A stretch of 64,000 nucleotides of DNA from Pelagibacterium sediminicola (GTDB lineage: Bacteria; Pseudomonadota; Alphaproteobacteria; Rhizobiales; Devosiaceae), in contig NZ_QMEL01000008.1 in NCBI RefSeq assembly GCF_003390885.1, forward strand, positions 62,001 to 126,000. The letters run 5' to 3'. The number at the start of each line of letters is the position of its first letter. Position 1 is the first letter of the stretch. Below the pieces are notes generated by a model. That model made no database searches. It had not been told where the DNA came from and saw only the letters and a list, made by a program, of their open reading frames with translations. A program made the position numbers and the translations under genes. Of this stretch, positions 17,405 through 25,188 are shown piece by piece.

Positions 17405-17510
17405 AGCACACGGTGCGCGATAACGCGGCACGGTGCGAAACGCGCCAGAAACATGAACAAAAACAACCGCCCGCCTGAGCCGCACCGTGCGCGCTTTTAT
17501 CCTGCCATCC
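17405..17510 (+). other. Candidate origin of transfer (oriT) with IncP-like nic site
   Basis: The 243-bp gap between the relaxase and lytic transglycosylase genes contains TATCCTGCC at 17498-17506, matching the IncP/MOBP nic core YATCCTG|Y; nicking is predicted between 17504 and 17505. Upstream lie direct repeats CACGGTGCG at 17409-17417 and 17429-17437 and the inverted copy CGCACCGTG at 17481-17489, 15 bp before the nic site. A dyad next to nic is the usual oriT layout. No experimental support is available from the sequence. Confidence 0.72.
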
Positions 17511-17593
17511 TTCGGTCGTGGTGCCTGCCGCCACCCTTTGCGCCCTCCATGACACGCCAGCGCCCGATGGGATGCGAATTGCGGTGCCAATGC

Positions 17594-18358
17594 TCATGGC
17601 CGGTCCTCACCGGCATTGCGGGCGACGAACAGCCCCTCCGGCTGCAAGGCGTTGAGTGCATCTGGTGTCGCCGGGACGAGCGAAGGACCGGCGTCCGGCG
17701 TCCAGTCGGAGGACACGGGATCGGCAGCGGAAGCACCGATTTCGCTCGCCACGAAGATCGCCGCCTCGCGCCAGTCGAGCGGCGGGGCAACCGACGAACC
17801 GCTGCCGGAAGGCTGCTCGCCGAGCAGGATCGGGATCAATGCAGCGACATAGGCGCGCGTCTCGGCCGGAAGCGGGCGAGACGTCGCGCGGTATTCGTCG
17901 TAGCGTCCGGGACCGGCATTGTAGGCCGCGAGCATGGCGGCGACATTGCCGTAGCGATCCCACATCTCGCGCAGGTAGGCCGTGCCCGCGAGGATGTTGT
18001 CGCGCGGCTCGAAGGGATCGCGGCCGAGAGCATGACGGAGGCGCAGCTCCGCCCAGGTCGAGGGCATGACCTGCATCAGCCCCACCGCGCCGGCGGACGA
18101 TACGGCGCGCACATCGCCCGCGCTTTCGACCCGCATCACGGCAACGATCCATGCCGCCGGGATGCCGAAACGCCGCGAGGCCTCTTCGATATGCGCGCCG
18201 TGCGGATGCGTGGTGACAGCACGATCCGGCACGGTGGTCTGCGCTAGAACCGGCGGCGTAGTGATGGCCGGGATGAACAGGCCGGAAAGAAGAAGGAAGA
18301 GGATACCGCGGCGCGCGCCGCATCTCCCCGAGGCGGGACGGGTGCAGGACGTGACCAT
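17594..18358 (-). CDS. Lytic transglycosylase (conjugation-associated)
   Basis: A 254-residue peptidoglycan-degrading enzyme of the SLT fold, expected to open the cell wall for the secretion apparatus. A signal-like N-terminus (GILFLLLSGLFIPAITTPPV) precedes the domain with the catalytic Glu in VMRVESAGDVRAVSSAGA and the GLMQVMPSTWAELR and AAYNAGPGRYDEYR motifs. The ATG at 18358 follows directly after the DUF736 stop. A longer frame to 18409 lacks merit because it would overlap DUF736. Confidence 0.93.
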   Translation of the reverse strand: MVTSCTRPASGRCGARRGILFLLLSGLFIPAITTPPVLAQTTVPDRAVTTHPHGAHIEEASRRFGIPAAWIVAVMRVESAGDVRAVSSAGAVGLMQVMPSTWAELRLRHALGRDPFEPRDNILAGTAYLREMWDRYGNVAAMLAAYNAGPGRYDEYRATSRPLPAETRAYVAALIPILLGEQPSGSGSSVAPPLDWREAAIFVASEIGASAADPVSSDWTPDAGPSLVPATPDALNALQPEGLFVARNAGEDRP

Positions 18359-18360
18359 GC

Positions 18361-18696
18361 TCACTCCTGTTCGTCGCGCTTCTTCGGACGGGTCCAGTGC
18401 AGGCCCCAATCGCGGCCATCCTCGTCCGACTGGAACAGGCGGGCGCGGATCGGCTGCTGGAAGACGGGATCGTCGAGAATGACGGAGACGAACGGTCCCG
18501 CGCGCTCGCCGGAATGTTTCCAGCCTGCGCCGACCTCCGGCCCGTCCTCATCGCCGAGATGAATGCGATAGGCGGGCGCCTTCTCGGACTCGGCGTTGTC
18601 GGTCGGAACAAAGGTCAGCTCAAGGTCGAGCGAAAGGGTGCGAAGCTGCCCGGAATAGCCGGACGGGGTGCGGGTAAACTGGCCGATCTGTGCCAT
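18361..18696 (-). CDS. DUF736 domain-containing protein
   Basis: A 111-residue protein of the DUF736 family (MAQIGQFTRTPSGYSGQLRT; PAYRIHLGDEDGPEVGAGW). These small beta-rich proteins are a constant companion of the relaxase/traF block in ICEs of this type. The biochemical role is not known. It is placed directly upstream of the lytic transglycosylase in the same leftward transcript. Confidence 0.9.
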   Translation of the reverse strand: MAQIGQFTRTPSGYSGQLRTLSLDLELTFVPTDNAESEKAPAYRIHLGDEDGPEVGAGWKHSGERAGPFVSVILDDPVFQQPIRARLFQSDEDGRDWGLHWTRPKKRDEQE

Positions 18697-18764
18697 TGGA
18701 GGCTCCTTTCCTATGCGGTGGAGAAGACGCGGGACGGCTCAACCGCCCCGCTATGGACGAGCCG

Positions 18765-19310
18765 TCACCGCACCGGCGCGCGCCAGACGAAGCGGCCATC
18801 GCCGTCTTCGTCGGTGAAAAGCGGGATCGCGTGGCCGATCACCGCCGAGGCGGGGAACGGGCCGAAATAGCGACCGTCGAGGCTGTCGCCGACGTCCGGG
18901 TTCATCAGGAACACTTCGCCCTCGGCAATGACGCGGCAGCCCTGCCAGACCGGCAGATCTCGGCCGAGGCTGTCGCGGTCGTGCGCCTCGCCGAGCGGAA
19001 CCGCGTCGACGGTGATCGCGCGGCCAGTGCGGCATACGCGCTGTCCGGGCAGGCCGAGGACGCGCTTCAGAAGCGGCACGTCGCGGGCAACGTAGCTGCG
19101 TTCGACTATGAAAGAGGCGAAGGGTTCAGGTGGAATGACCGCGACCAGATCGGGCACCTCGATCCGGTCAGTGGGCACGACGGTGTAGAACCCGATTGGC
19201 ACGCTGGCCGATGCGTTCCAAAGCAGCCTTGGCGCGGTCGGAACGACAGCGGCGATGGCGATCCCGAGCACGGCCACCGCCGTCACCATGACATAGCGAA
19301 AGCGGGTCAT
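18765..19310 (-). CDS. traF: S26-family signal peptidase TraF
   Basis: TraF (181 residues) is the conjugative signal peptidase that in IncP plasmids processes the TrbC pilin. After an N-terminal membrane anchor (YVMVTAVAVLGIAIAAVV), the nucleophile Ser lies in ASVPIGFYTV and the general-base Lys in PLLKRVLGLPGQRVC; the NPDVGDSLDGRYFGPFP region is typical of the C-terminal S26 part. The ATG at 19310 overlaps the DUF2840 stop as ATGA. Confidence 0.92.
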   Translation of the reverse strand: MTRFRYVMVTAVAVLGIAIAAVVPTAPRLLWNASASVPIGFYTVVPTDRIEVPDLVAVIPPEPFASFIVERSYVARDVPLLKRVLGLPGQRVCRTGRAITVDAVPLGEAHDRDSLGRDLPVWQGCRVIAEGEVFLMNPDVGDSLDGRYFGPFPASAVIGHAIPLFTDEDGDGRFVWRAPVR

Positions 19311-19792
19311 GGGGCGATCTCCCGGCGCCGGAGCCATGCTTGATGGCGCTCGGCGGTGTAGGGGCGCGGCGCTTCCCCTGCGTTCATCCAGTGGGCGACG
19401 TGCCGCCAGTGGTCGGGATCGACCTCGGCCGGATCGATGCCGAGCGCCTCGATGGCATCGACATGGCGGAGGACGTCCTCGACCTTCGGCCAGGTATCGA
19501 TCCTGAGCAGGATTTCCGCACCGGGACGCACGAAGGGCAGTGTTTGATAGGCGCAGCCGGGCGCGACGGCGCGCAGGATGTCGATCCGCGAGATGACGGT
19601 GCCATAGTCATTCGCCGCCCAGCGGACGAATGCGAACACGGCACCGGGACGGAAAGAGACGGTGCGGCGGCTGCGGTCGAGGATATTTTCCCCGGCCTCC
19701 TGACCGAATCTGATCCAGAACTCGATCTTCTTTTCCACCCACGTCAGTTCCACGCGGGTCAGGTCATCTTCATGAGCTGCGGCGCCGATCAT
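19307..19792 (-). CDS. DUF2840 domain-containing protein
   Basis: This 161-residue protein has the DUF2840 signature (TRVELTWVEKKIEFWIRFG; FAFVRWAANDYGTVISRIDI). It is regularly encoded just before traF in this ICE family, here with ATGA overlaps on both sides. It has no membrane segment or catalytic motif that I can identify, and its function is unknown. Confidence 0.88.
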   Translation of the reverse strand: MIGAAAHEDDLTRVELTWVEKKIEFWIRFGQEAGENILDRSRRTVSFRPGAVFAFVRWAANDYGTVISRIDILRAVAPGCAYQTLPFVRPGAEILLRIDTWPKVEDVLRHVDAIEALGIDPAEVDPDHWRHVAHWMNAGEAPRPYTAERHQAWLRRREIAP

Positions 19793-20043
19793 GAGCGCTC
19801 TCCTGATGTATCAGGGAATTCGCGCGCGAGCAGGTCGCGCAGCATGTCGGTGACGGTGCCGCCGCGCCTGATTGCTGCGATCTTGATCCGCCCGCGAAGC
19901 TCGGGCGTGATGTCGATCGTCAGCCGGGCGGAATGGGTGGCTGCGGCGCCATCTCGTGCTGGCCGCGTGTCGCCGGCCCTGATCCAGCCATCGGGATCGA
20001 CCGGGCGGGTGGCAAAGCCGCGCTTGTCGGTGCGAGTCGTCAT
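19789..20043 (-). CDS. Small ribbon-helix-helix-like protein
   Basis: An 84-residue protein whose C-terminal half (SARLTIDITPELRGRIKIAA, then GGTVTDMLRDLLAREF) resembles the ribbon-helix-helix part of ParB-type centromere-binding or regulatory proteins. Since parA lies two genes upstream in the same overlapping chain, it may be the ParA partner, but that is inference. Both ends overlap neighbouring genes by four bases. Confidence 0.7.
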   Translation of the reverse strand: MTTRTDKRGFATRPVDPDGWIRAGDTRPARDGAAATHSARLTIDITPELRGRIKIAAIRRGGTVTDMLRDLLAREFPDTSGERS

Positions 20044-20783
20044 GACGAGCCTCCGTCATGGAACGGCAGCACGGTGGCGATGCGCGCCCGAGCGCGCTCG
20101 GCCATCGCGGGGTCGATCTCGCAGCCGATATAGCGCCGGCCGGAAAGTCGGCAGGCTTCGCCTGCCGCGCCGGAACCGGCGAACCAGTCCACGACCAGGC
20201 CGCCTTCCGGGCAGCTCGTGCGGATCAGGATTTCCAGGAGCGCCGACGGTTTCTCGGTCGGATGGATGGCGCGGCCGTGACAGTTGCGTAGGTAGATGAC
20301 CGAGCGCATGAGGCGCGGCCCACCGTCATGGCTGACGTAATGCCCGGCGTCGATCTGGCCGGTATGGGGCGGACGCTGCTTGCGCCGCACCGTCCGGGCC
20401 GTCGCATCGGGCGTGGTTTGCGGGTCGTTGTAGATGTCGCGCCAGGCCGTCTCGGCGGGATAGAACTGCACGGCCAGTTCATGCACGCGCTTGAAGCGGT
20501 CGGCATGAAACCCGGTGCCGTTCTGCTTCTCCCAGACCACTTCTTGCGCGATCCGCAGGCCGGCGTCAGTGAAGCAGTCGGCGGTCGCCATGAAGCTGCG
20601 CAGCGAGCCGAAGACCCAGAGCGAGCCGGTCGGTCTGAGGGCGGCGCGCGCCAGCGCGACCCAGCCCTCGACGCGCCGGTCCCAGGGGAGCGAGGTGTCG
20701 CCATAGGGCGGATCGGCGAGGATCATGTCATAGGGTGCGTGCCAGGGCATCTGGTCGCGGCCGTCGCCGGTAAGGATCGTCAT
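20040..20783 (-). CDS. Site-specific DNA methyltransferase (N4/N6, beta-type order)
   Basis: The 247-residue protein has the catalytic DPPY motif early (YDMILADPPYGDTSLPWDRR, about residue 24) and the SAM-binding FxGxG-like motif late (VVDWFAGSGAAGEACRL, about residue 205), the order found in beta-class DNA amino-methyltransferases. No cognate restriction enzyme lies beside it, so it may protect the element's own DNA or have a regulatory role. It is translationally coupled to parA and the small RHH-like gene. Confidence 0.88.
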   Translation of the reverse strand: MTILTGDGRDQMPWHAPYDMILADPPYGDTSLPWDRRVEGWVALARAALRPTGSLWVFGSLRSFMATADCFTDAGLRIAQEVVWEKQNGTGFHADRFKRVHELAVQFYPAETAWRDIYNDPQTTPDATARTVRRKQRPPHTGQIDAGHYVSHDGGPRLMRSVIYLRNCHGRAIHPTEKPSALLEILIRTSCPEGGLVVDWFAGSGAAGEACRLSGRRYIGCEIDPAMAERARARIATVLPFHDGGSS

Positions 20784-21433
20784 GCCGATACCCTCCCGAT
20801 CCCCAGCCGTTCGACCTCGGTAGCCAGTGCTGCGATCTCGCGCGCCGCAGGTGATTGGGCGTCGATCTCACTGGCGAGCCGCCCGGTCTGCGCGGCGTCG
20901 GCGAAAACGACGCGCTGGCCGATGGCACTGGCGAGCAGGGGAGGGTCGTGGTCCGCCAGCGTCTCGGCCGTTTCGCGGGCGATGACGGTGCGGGCCCCGC
21001 AGCGGTTGAGCACGAAGCGCGCGACAAGCTGCGGGCGATAGATGCGCGCTTCCGCCAGGAGGGCGAGCATCTCGGCCGAGGCCCAGCCGTCGAACGGCGA
21101 TGGCTGCACCGGGATCAGCACGAGATCGGCGGCGAGCAGCGCCGAGCGCATGAGGCCGGCGACCCGCGGCGGCCCGTCGATGACGATATGATCGACGTCG
21201 CGGGCGAGTTCGGGCGCTTCACGGTGCAGCGTGTCGCGCGCAAGGCCGAGTGTGCCGAAGGCACGGGGCAGGCCCTCACGCGCGCGTTGTTGCGGCCAGT
21301 CGAGGGCGGAACCTTGCGGATCGGCGTCGATCAGGGTGACGCGCTTGCCGCCCCGCGCCAGCTCACCGGCGAGATGCAGGGCCAGCGTCGTCTTGCCGAC
21401 GCCGCCCTTCTGGTTGAGGAGCGCGATGATCAT
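20780..21433 (-). CDS. parA: ParA-family partition ATPase
   Basis: A 217-residue deviant Walker A ATPase: MIIALLNQKGGVGKTTLALH carries the two signature lysines, and HIVIDGPPRVAGLMRSALLA the Walker B region. It likely stabilises or segregates an excised, replicating form together with RepA. The ATG at 21433 overlaps the repA stop (ATGA) and is preferred to the GTG at 21439. Confidence 0.92.
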   Translation of the reverse strand: MIIALLNQKGGVGKTTLALHLAGELARGGKRVTLIDADPQGSALDWPQQRAREGLPRAFGTLGLARDTLHREAPELARDVDHIVIDGPPRVAGLMRSALLAADLVLIPVQPSPFDGWASAEMLALLAEARIYRPQLVARFVLNRCGARTVIARETAETLADHDPPLLASAIGQRVVFADAAQTGRLASEIDAQSPAAREIAALATEVERLGIGRVSA

Positions 21434-22605
21434 TTGCACCCCCCCGGCAGATCGAGAGGCAGGCGGGGTCTTTCTGCAGATTCAGGAGCCTCGGTTGCGC
21501 CTCGATCAGATGCCGGTCGAGGCGATGTCGGGGCGTCGGATGCCCTCTTCTTCGCGGCTCTGCCAAGGCTTCTGGCGGTGTCGCGGATGAGGTTTTCCAC
21601 ATCGCGCGCACGCTCTTCAAAGTTAGACTCTTTGTTAGACTCTAAGTTAAGGGCGCGATTTCCTGAATGACTGCTATGGGTTAAGGCCGGTTTCGGTTCC
21701 TGATAGCACGAGCCTCCGGTTCCCGATAGCACGATAGTCCGGGTTCCTGATAGCACGAGGCCATCCACAGGTTTTCCACAGGCCGACAGCGGCTCGAAGG
21801 CCAGCAACATCCGCCCGCCGACTTCGGCTTCAAGGAACAGCAAATAGCCGGGCAGCGGCTGGCGCCGGATGATGTCGCGCAGTTCGAAGGCAAAACGCTT
21901 GAAGGGCGACAGGCTGCCGGATTTCTGGTGAAGGTGACGGAAATCGAACCGCCAGCCATCGCGCTGGCGGCCGCCGTGCTTGCGCACCAGGCGATAGAGC
22001 CAGCGGTCGAGGCCGCCGGTGAGATCGAAATAGGTCCGGTCGATGGTCAGCACGAGGGCATCATCCAGGACAGCCTGGTAGAACCAGTCCGGCACGATCA
22101 TCTCGATGCCATCGGGTCGGCCGTTGCGGTCGGTGCGCTCCTGCCACTCGTTGATCCACGAAAAGCGATGCCGGCGGCCTTCGACCGGCTGGCGAATCGA
22201 GGTGGAGATCGTGGTCGACTGCAGCCGGTCGAGAGCTGCCTTCAGCCGCTGATAGTCGCGCAAGCCGGTGCCGCGCCCGACATAGGTGAGAATCTCATAG
22301 GGCGTGGCGGCCATCAGTCGGGAGGTGCGAAGGCCGCTGTCGCGGGCTTCGACGATCTGGCTCGCCGCCCAGATCAGAATATCGGCGTCCCAGATCGTGG
22401 CCATACCATGATCGGGAACGGCCTCGACCCGGATGGAGACATTGCCGGTGGCGAAGTCGATCGGCGCGATGCGCTTCGACTTGGCGAGGGAGAAGAAGGG
22501 GTAGGCCATGAGATCCTGCGCGTCTCGTGGCGCGAAATCGCCGGGGAGCGCCCTGAACAGGTCGAGTTGCCCACGCTCGGAAAGGGATCGACGTCGCACC
22601 GTCAT
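21430..22605 (-). CDS. repA: RepA-type plasmid replication initiator
   Basis: The 391-residue protein matches the replication initiator RepA found in alphaproteobacterial ICEs (AYPFFSLAKSKRIAPIDFAT; then ATPYEILTYVGRGTGLRDYQ; RWLYRLVRKHGGRQRDGWRF). The Ser/Arg-rich C-terminal tail after about residue 310 is probably disordered. Together with ParA it suggests transient extrachromosomal replication. No iteron array was recognised near the gene, so the origin is not placed. Confidence 0.88.
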   Translation of the reverse strand: MTVRRRSLSERGQLDLFRALPGDFAPRDAQDLMAYPFFSLAKSKRIAPIDFATGNVSIRVEAVPDHGMATIWDADILIWAASQIVEARDSGLRTSRLMAATPYEILTYVGRGTGLRDYQRLKAALDRLQSTTISTSIRQPVEGRRHRFSWINEWQERTDRNGRPDGIEMIVPDWFYQAVLDDALVLTIDRTYFDLTGGLDRWLYRLVRKHGGRQRDGWRFDFRHLHQKSGSLSPFKRFAFELRDIIRRQPLPGYLLFLEAEVGGRMLLAFEPLSACGKPVDGLVLSGTRTIVLSGTGGSCYQEPKPALTHSSHSGNRALNLESNKESNFEERARDVENLIRDTARSLGRAAKKRASDAPTSPRPASDRGATEAPESAERPRLPLDLPGGCK

Positions 22606-22623
22606 GAAGAAAACCGCGAGCGG

Positions 22624-22905
22624 TCAGCGGGCATAACGACCAGCCTGCGGGCCGGACGGAAACGCATGACGCTTGGCGGGCAGTACGGAGCCGCGCGGAT
22701 CGGAGGTGGAGGTCACCGCGCCGCGCTCGGTCCAGGCTTCGAGATCGTCGATGGCATAGACTACGCGGCCGCCGAGCTTGCGATAGGCAGGCCCGGTTCC
22801 GTAGGTGCGGTGCTTTTCGAGAGTCCGGGCCGAGAGGCTGAGAAAGGTCGCGGCCTCTTTGGTCCGCAGGAAGCGCGGCGGCAGGACGACGGGTTCATGT
22901 GGCAT
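22624..22905 (-). CDS. AlpA/RdfS-like helix-turn-helix protein
   Basis: A 93-residue protein with a MerR/AlpA-type winged HTH (LRTKEAATFLSLSARTLEKH, then YRKLGGRVVYAIDDLEAWTE). In the ICEMlSymR7A group the protein RdfS is an excision directionality factor of this fold controlled by FseA; the same neighbours occur here, so that role is plausible. The ATG at 22905 has a GGAGG eight bases upstream. If the serine recombinase at 51326 is the integrase, this protein may act differently from RdfS. Confidence 0.8.
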   Translation of the reverse strand: MPHEPVVLPPRFLRTKEAATFLSLSARTLEKHRTYGTGPAYRKLGGRVVYAIDDLEAWTERGAVTSTSDPRGSVLPAKRHAFPSGPQAGRYAR

Positions 22906-22932
22906 GATCGGGCCTCCGTGGGGTTGCAAACG

Positions 22933-22951
22933 GCCGCTGCGGATCAGCGGC
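22933..22951. promoter_or_regulatory. Perfect 7-bp dyad in the leader of the AlpA-like gene
   Basis: GCCGCTG-CGGAT-CAGCGGC lies about 28 bases upstream of the start at 22905 and downstream of the FseA-like gene. It could be an mRNA hairpin or part of an operator. The assignment rests on symmetry and position only. Confidence 0.35.
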
Positions 22952-23046
22952 GGGCAACGACCACGGTGGCGAAGGAAGTGCGGCGAGGTGCAGGGCGAAG
23001 TTGGGGGGTATCGAAATCGCCCACCATCAGGGGCCGCAGGATCGCG

Positions 23047-23818
23047 TTATCGTGGGCGGCGATGACGAAGGAGTTTCCGATAACCGCCGGCGACCATGGA
23101 ACGGGCGTCGCGCAGGAGTGCCTTGATGGCATGACGGGCCGAGGACGCCTGCCATTCGTCCCGGTCAAGCCGGCCGGTGTTCAGAAGAACCCGCGCGATC
23201 TCCTGCTGCGTGACGCCGGCCCGATGGCCATCGAAGGCCCGTAGCATCCGTCGGAGGCGCGCGCGTTGCTGGCGTGTCATGCGTGTATCCGGCGGGATCG
23301 CACGACCATGCAGGGCGGAAAGGAAGCGTTGAATGGCCTCGATCCGGTCGAAACCGGCGAGGCTGAGAGGGACGACGGCGACCGCGATCGCGTCCCCCAT
23401 AATGGCGCCGTCGAAGATCTGGAGCTTCTGCCCATTGCCAAGCGGGACATGGAACTCCGCGCCAGCGTTCTCGACCGAGAAGTCGAGGCGCCAGTTCGGC
23501 GGAGCGCCTTCAGTGCTGTCGTCAAGTTCCGAAGGGACCCCGGTCAGCACCACCACACTTGTGTCCTCCGCCGGGAGCCAGAAGACCGGCGCATCGGGCG
23601 GCGGGACCAGCGGATCGACAGGGAAATCGCAACCCCCAGCGCTGCCGGATCCGTTCGGTCAGCGGTTGGGGGTCTCCATGGTCGGCAATTGAGGCTTCAA
23701 AATCTGCGTCATAATCGTCATTGCGGCGAAGCCATTCCCAGGCCAGATCGGATGCCGTCAGTTCATCCAGATGGTCGTATTGCGCCGACAAACGCCAGGT
23801 CGATGCGTCAGGGGTCAT
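23047..23818 (-). CDS. fseA: FseA-like DUF6499-DUF2285 regulator joined by +1 frameshift
   Basis: The first frame (23818 downward) encodes a DUF6499 N-terminus (STWRLSAQYDHLDELTASDL; RIRQRWGLRF). The second frame, open from before 23556 to 23047, encodes a DUF2285 C-terminus (RMLRAFDGHRAGVTQQEIAR; ARSMVAGGYRKLLR). Moving by +1 after CCC at 23623-23621 gives a continuous chain RFPVDPLVPPPDAPVFWLPA. In ICEMlSymR7A the equivalent msi172-msi171 pair is fused by programmed +1 frameshifting to make FseA, activator of rdfS. The same architecture just upstream of an AlpA-like gene supports that role; a plain frameshift mutation is the alternative. Confidence 0.82.
23618..23626 (-). promoter_or_regulatory. 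Predicted +1 ribosomal frameshift site
   Basis: On the coding strand the codons are TTT-CCC-TGT. Slipping from CCC to the overlapping CCT moves translation to GTC-GAT-CCG and joins the two domains in an uninterrupted proline-rich linker. Proline codons of the CCC-U type are known +1 shift-prone sites. The exact slip codon could also be one codon earlier. Confidence 0.6.
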
Positions 23819-23930
23819 CGCGGCCTCCCGGGTCTACTCAAACGAATTGGGGATGGTCAGGATTCCCGCACGGGTTGAGTTGGAGAAGTCAGGCGATGGT
23901 CAACAGGTGATGCGCGGCACGCATCACGCG

Positions 23931-24209
23931 TCAGGACTTGCGCTGGCTTTCGCGGACCAGCTCGCGGTAGCCGTGTTCGGTCATCCAATTCGCGCGCGCG
24001 AGATGAGAATCATGGATGGAGCGGCAGCGGTCGGGATCGCACTCTGGATCGAGGCCAAAGAGAACCTGCACAGCTTCGCGCCAATCGGCGCCATCACGCT
24101 CGGCATCGAGCAGGCGCATGTAGAGTTTCATGTGCTCGCGATCATAGGATGTCAGCGTCTGGCTGGACGGCGGTTTGTCGAGATATGTCTGTGTCGCGCG
24201 GCCCATCAT
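23931..24209 (-). CDS. DUF2285-family DNA-binding-like protein
   Basis: A 92-residue protein (SYDREHMKLYMRLLDAERDG; HLARANWMTEHGYRELVR) that shares the layout of the DUF2285 half of the FseA-like protein downstream: a repeated helical segment ending in GYR-L. It may therefore be a stand-alone relative or regulator of that switch. Two consecutive ATGs at 24209 and 24206 are possible starts; the longer frame to 24263 lacks a family-like N-terminus. Confidence 0.7.
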   Translation of the reverse strand: MMGRATQTYLDKPPSSQTLTSYDREHMKLYMRLLDAERDGADWREAVQVLFGLDPECDPDRCRSIHDSHLARANWMTEHGYRELVRESQRKS

Positions 24210-24302
24210 TCGCTCACGTTCGGGTAACGTATTTGTTAACCATCTTCGGCGGAAGATAGCCATTCCTTTTGACGAGAACCTGACATCACGCTGGCCGCTA
24301 TT

Positions 24303-24554
24303 TCACCGTTTGTCGGTGTTGGCTCCATTGTGTTGCAGCAACACGCCCTCGCCCTTATCTGTCGACAGGAAAACGATCCCGGCCGCTTCGAGAGCGCGGC
24401 GCACCTGGTCGCGGGTGGACTCGAACACCTCGAGCCCGCTTTGGGATTCGAGGCGTTTGAGTGCGGTCAATGCGACCTGGGCCTTGTCGGCGAGCGTCTC
24501 CTGTGTCCATCCCAGTAACGCGCGCGCAGCCCGTGATTGGCGAGCGGTGATCAT
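24303..24554 (-). CDS. XRE-family helix-turn-helix regulator
   Basis: An 83-residue single-domain regulator: RAARALLGWTQETLADKAQV forms the first helices and TALKRLESQSGLEVFESTRD the recognition region; the tail ALEAAGIVFLSTDKGEGVLL is common in small ICE-borne repressors. A near-perfect Shine-Dalgarno GGAGGTGAT precedes the ATG at 24554. A 17-bp palindrome 43 bp upstream is a likely autoregulatory operator. It may keep the fseA/rdfS-like region repressed. Confidence 0.85.
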   Translation of the reverse strand: MITARQSRAARALLGWTQETLADKAQVALTALKRLESQSGLEVFESTRDQVRRALEAAGIVFLSTDKGEGVLLQHNGANTDKR

Positions 24555-24596
24555 ACATGATCACCTCCCACCGGGATATGCACGCACTCCAGAACT

Positions 24597-24613
24597 ACGA
24601 CTATAATAGTCGT
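24597..24613. promoter_or_regulatory. Palindromic operator candidate overlapping a -10-like box
   Basis: ACGACTA-TAA-TAGTCGT is a perfect 7-bp dyad whose centre contains TATAAT on the + strand and TATTAT on the - strand. It lies just upstream of the XRE gene, so binding would cover a promoter. No clear -35 was found on either side. Confidence 0.5.
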
Positions 24614-24786
24614 TCTTGCTATGAGCGCCAGCCGAAATTCAGGTGCAATTATCATGGATAGAGAGGCGACGCCCTCGTCCATGCCCGTCTGATTCGGTCG
24701 CTGGACCTTGCCAGAGGCGGCGGGCGCGATCCGTTGAGACAGGGGAGAAACCCGGCGGCTTGCGCCGCCGGGCCTCGGGTTCCCGA

Positions 24787-25188
24787 TCAGAACGGAATGT
24801 CATCGTCGTCGATGAACTTGCCGTCGTCGTTCTCGGTCTGCTTCGCCCGGCTCAGGAAATCGACCGTCTCGGCGATGATCTCGCAGCCGTAGCGATCGAC
24901 CCCGGCGGCATCGGTCCATTTCGTGTAGTGGATGCGGCCGCGAACCAGAACCTTCATGCCCTTGTCGCAATGCTGCTGGACCGTCTTGCCGAGGCCGTTG
25001 AAGCAGGTGATGCGGTGCCATTCGGTGTCCTGGACCCGATAGCCGTTCTCGTCGCGCAGGACGCGGCCTTCCGAATAGCGGGGGCGCGAGGTGGCCAGGG
25101 TGAAGTGGGTGATGCCGGTGCCGCCCTGGGTGGTGCGGGTTTCGGGGGCCTGACCGATGTTGCCGGCGAGGATGACGATGTTCTGCAT
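24787..25188 (-). CDS. ssb: Single-stranded DNA-binding protein
   Basis: A 133-residue OB-fold SSB: MQNIVILAGNIGQAPETRTT, the WHRITCFNGLGKTVQQHCDK core, the GRIHYTKWTDAAGVDRYGCE strand, and the acidic C-terminal tip DDDDIPF used to recruit replication proteins. An SSB in the leading region of a conjugative element is expected to coat incoming or lagging single strands. ATG 25188 gives the canonical N-terminus; the longer frame is rejected. Confidence 0.95.
   Translation of the reverse strand: MQNIVILAGNIGQAPETRTTQGGTGITHFTLATSRPRYSEGRVLRDENGYRVQDTEWHRITCFNGLGKTVQQHCDKGMKVLVRGRIHYTKWTDAAGVDRYGCEIIAETVDFLSRAKQTENDDGKFIDDDDIPF

Noticed and set aside
20040-20783. Restriction-modification system around the methyltransferase
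   Set aside because: No endonuclease is encoded beside it; neighbours are parA and a small RHH-like gene in a tight ICE operon.
24592-24615. LexA box at GAAC...GTTC beside the XRE gene
   Set aside because: The half-sites are inverted and 16 bp apart, not the direct GTTC-N7-GTTC arrangement.
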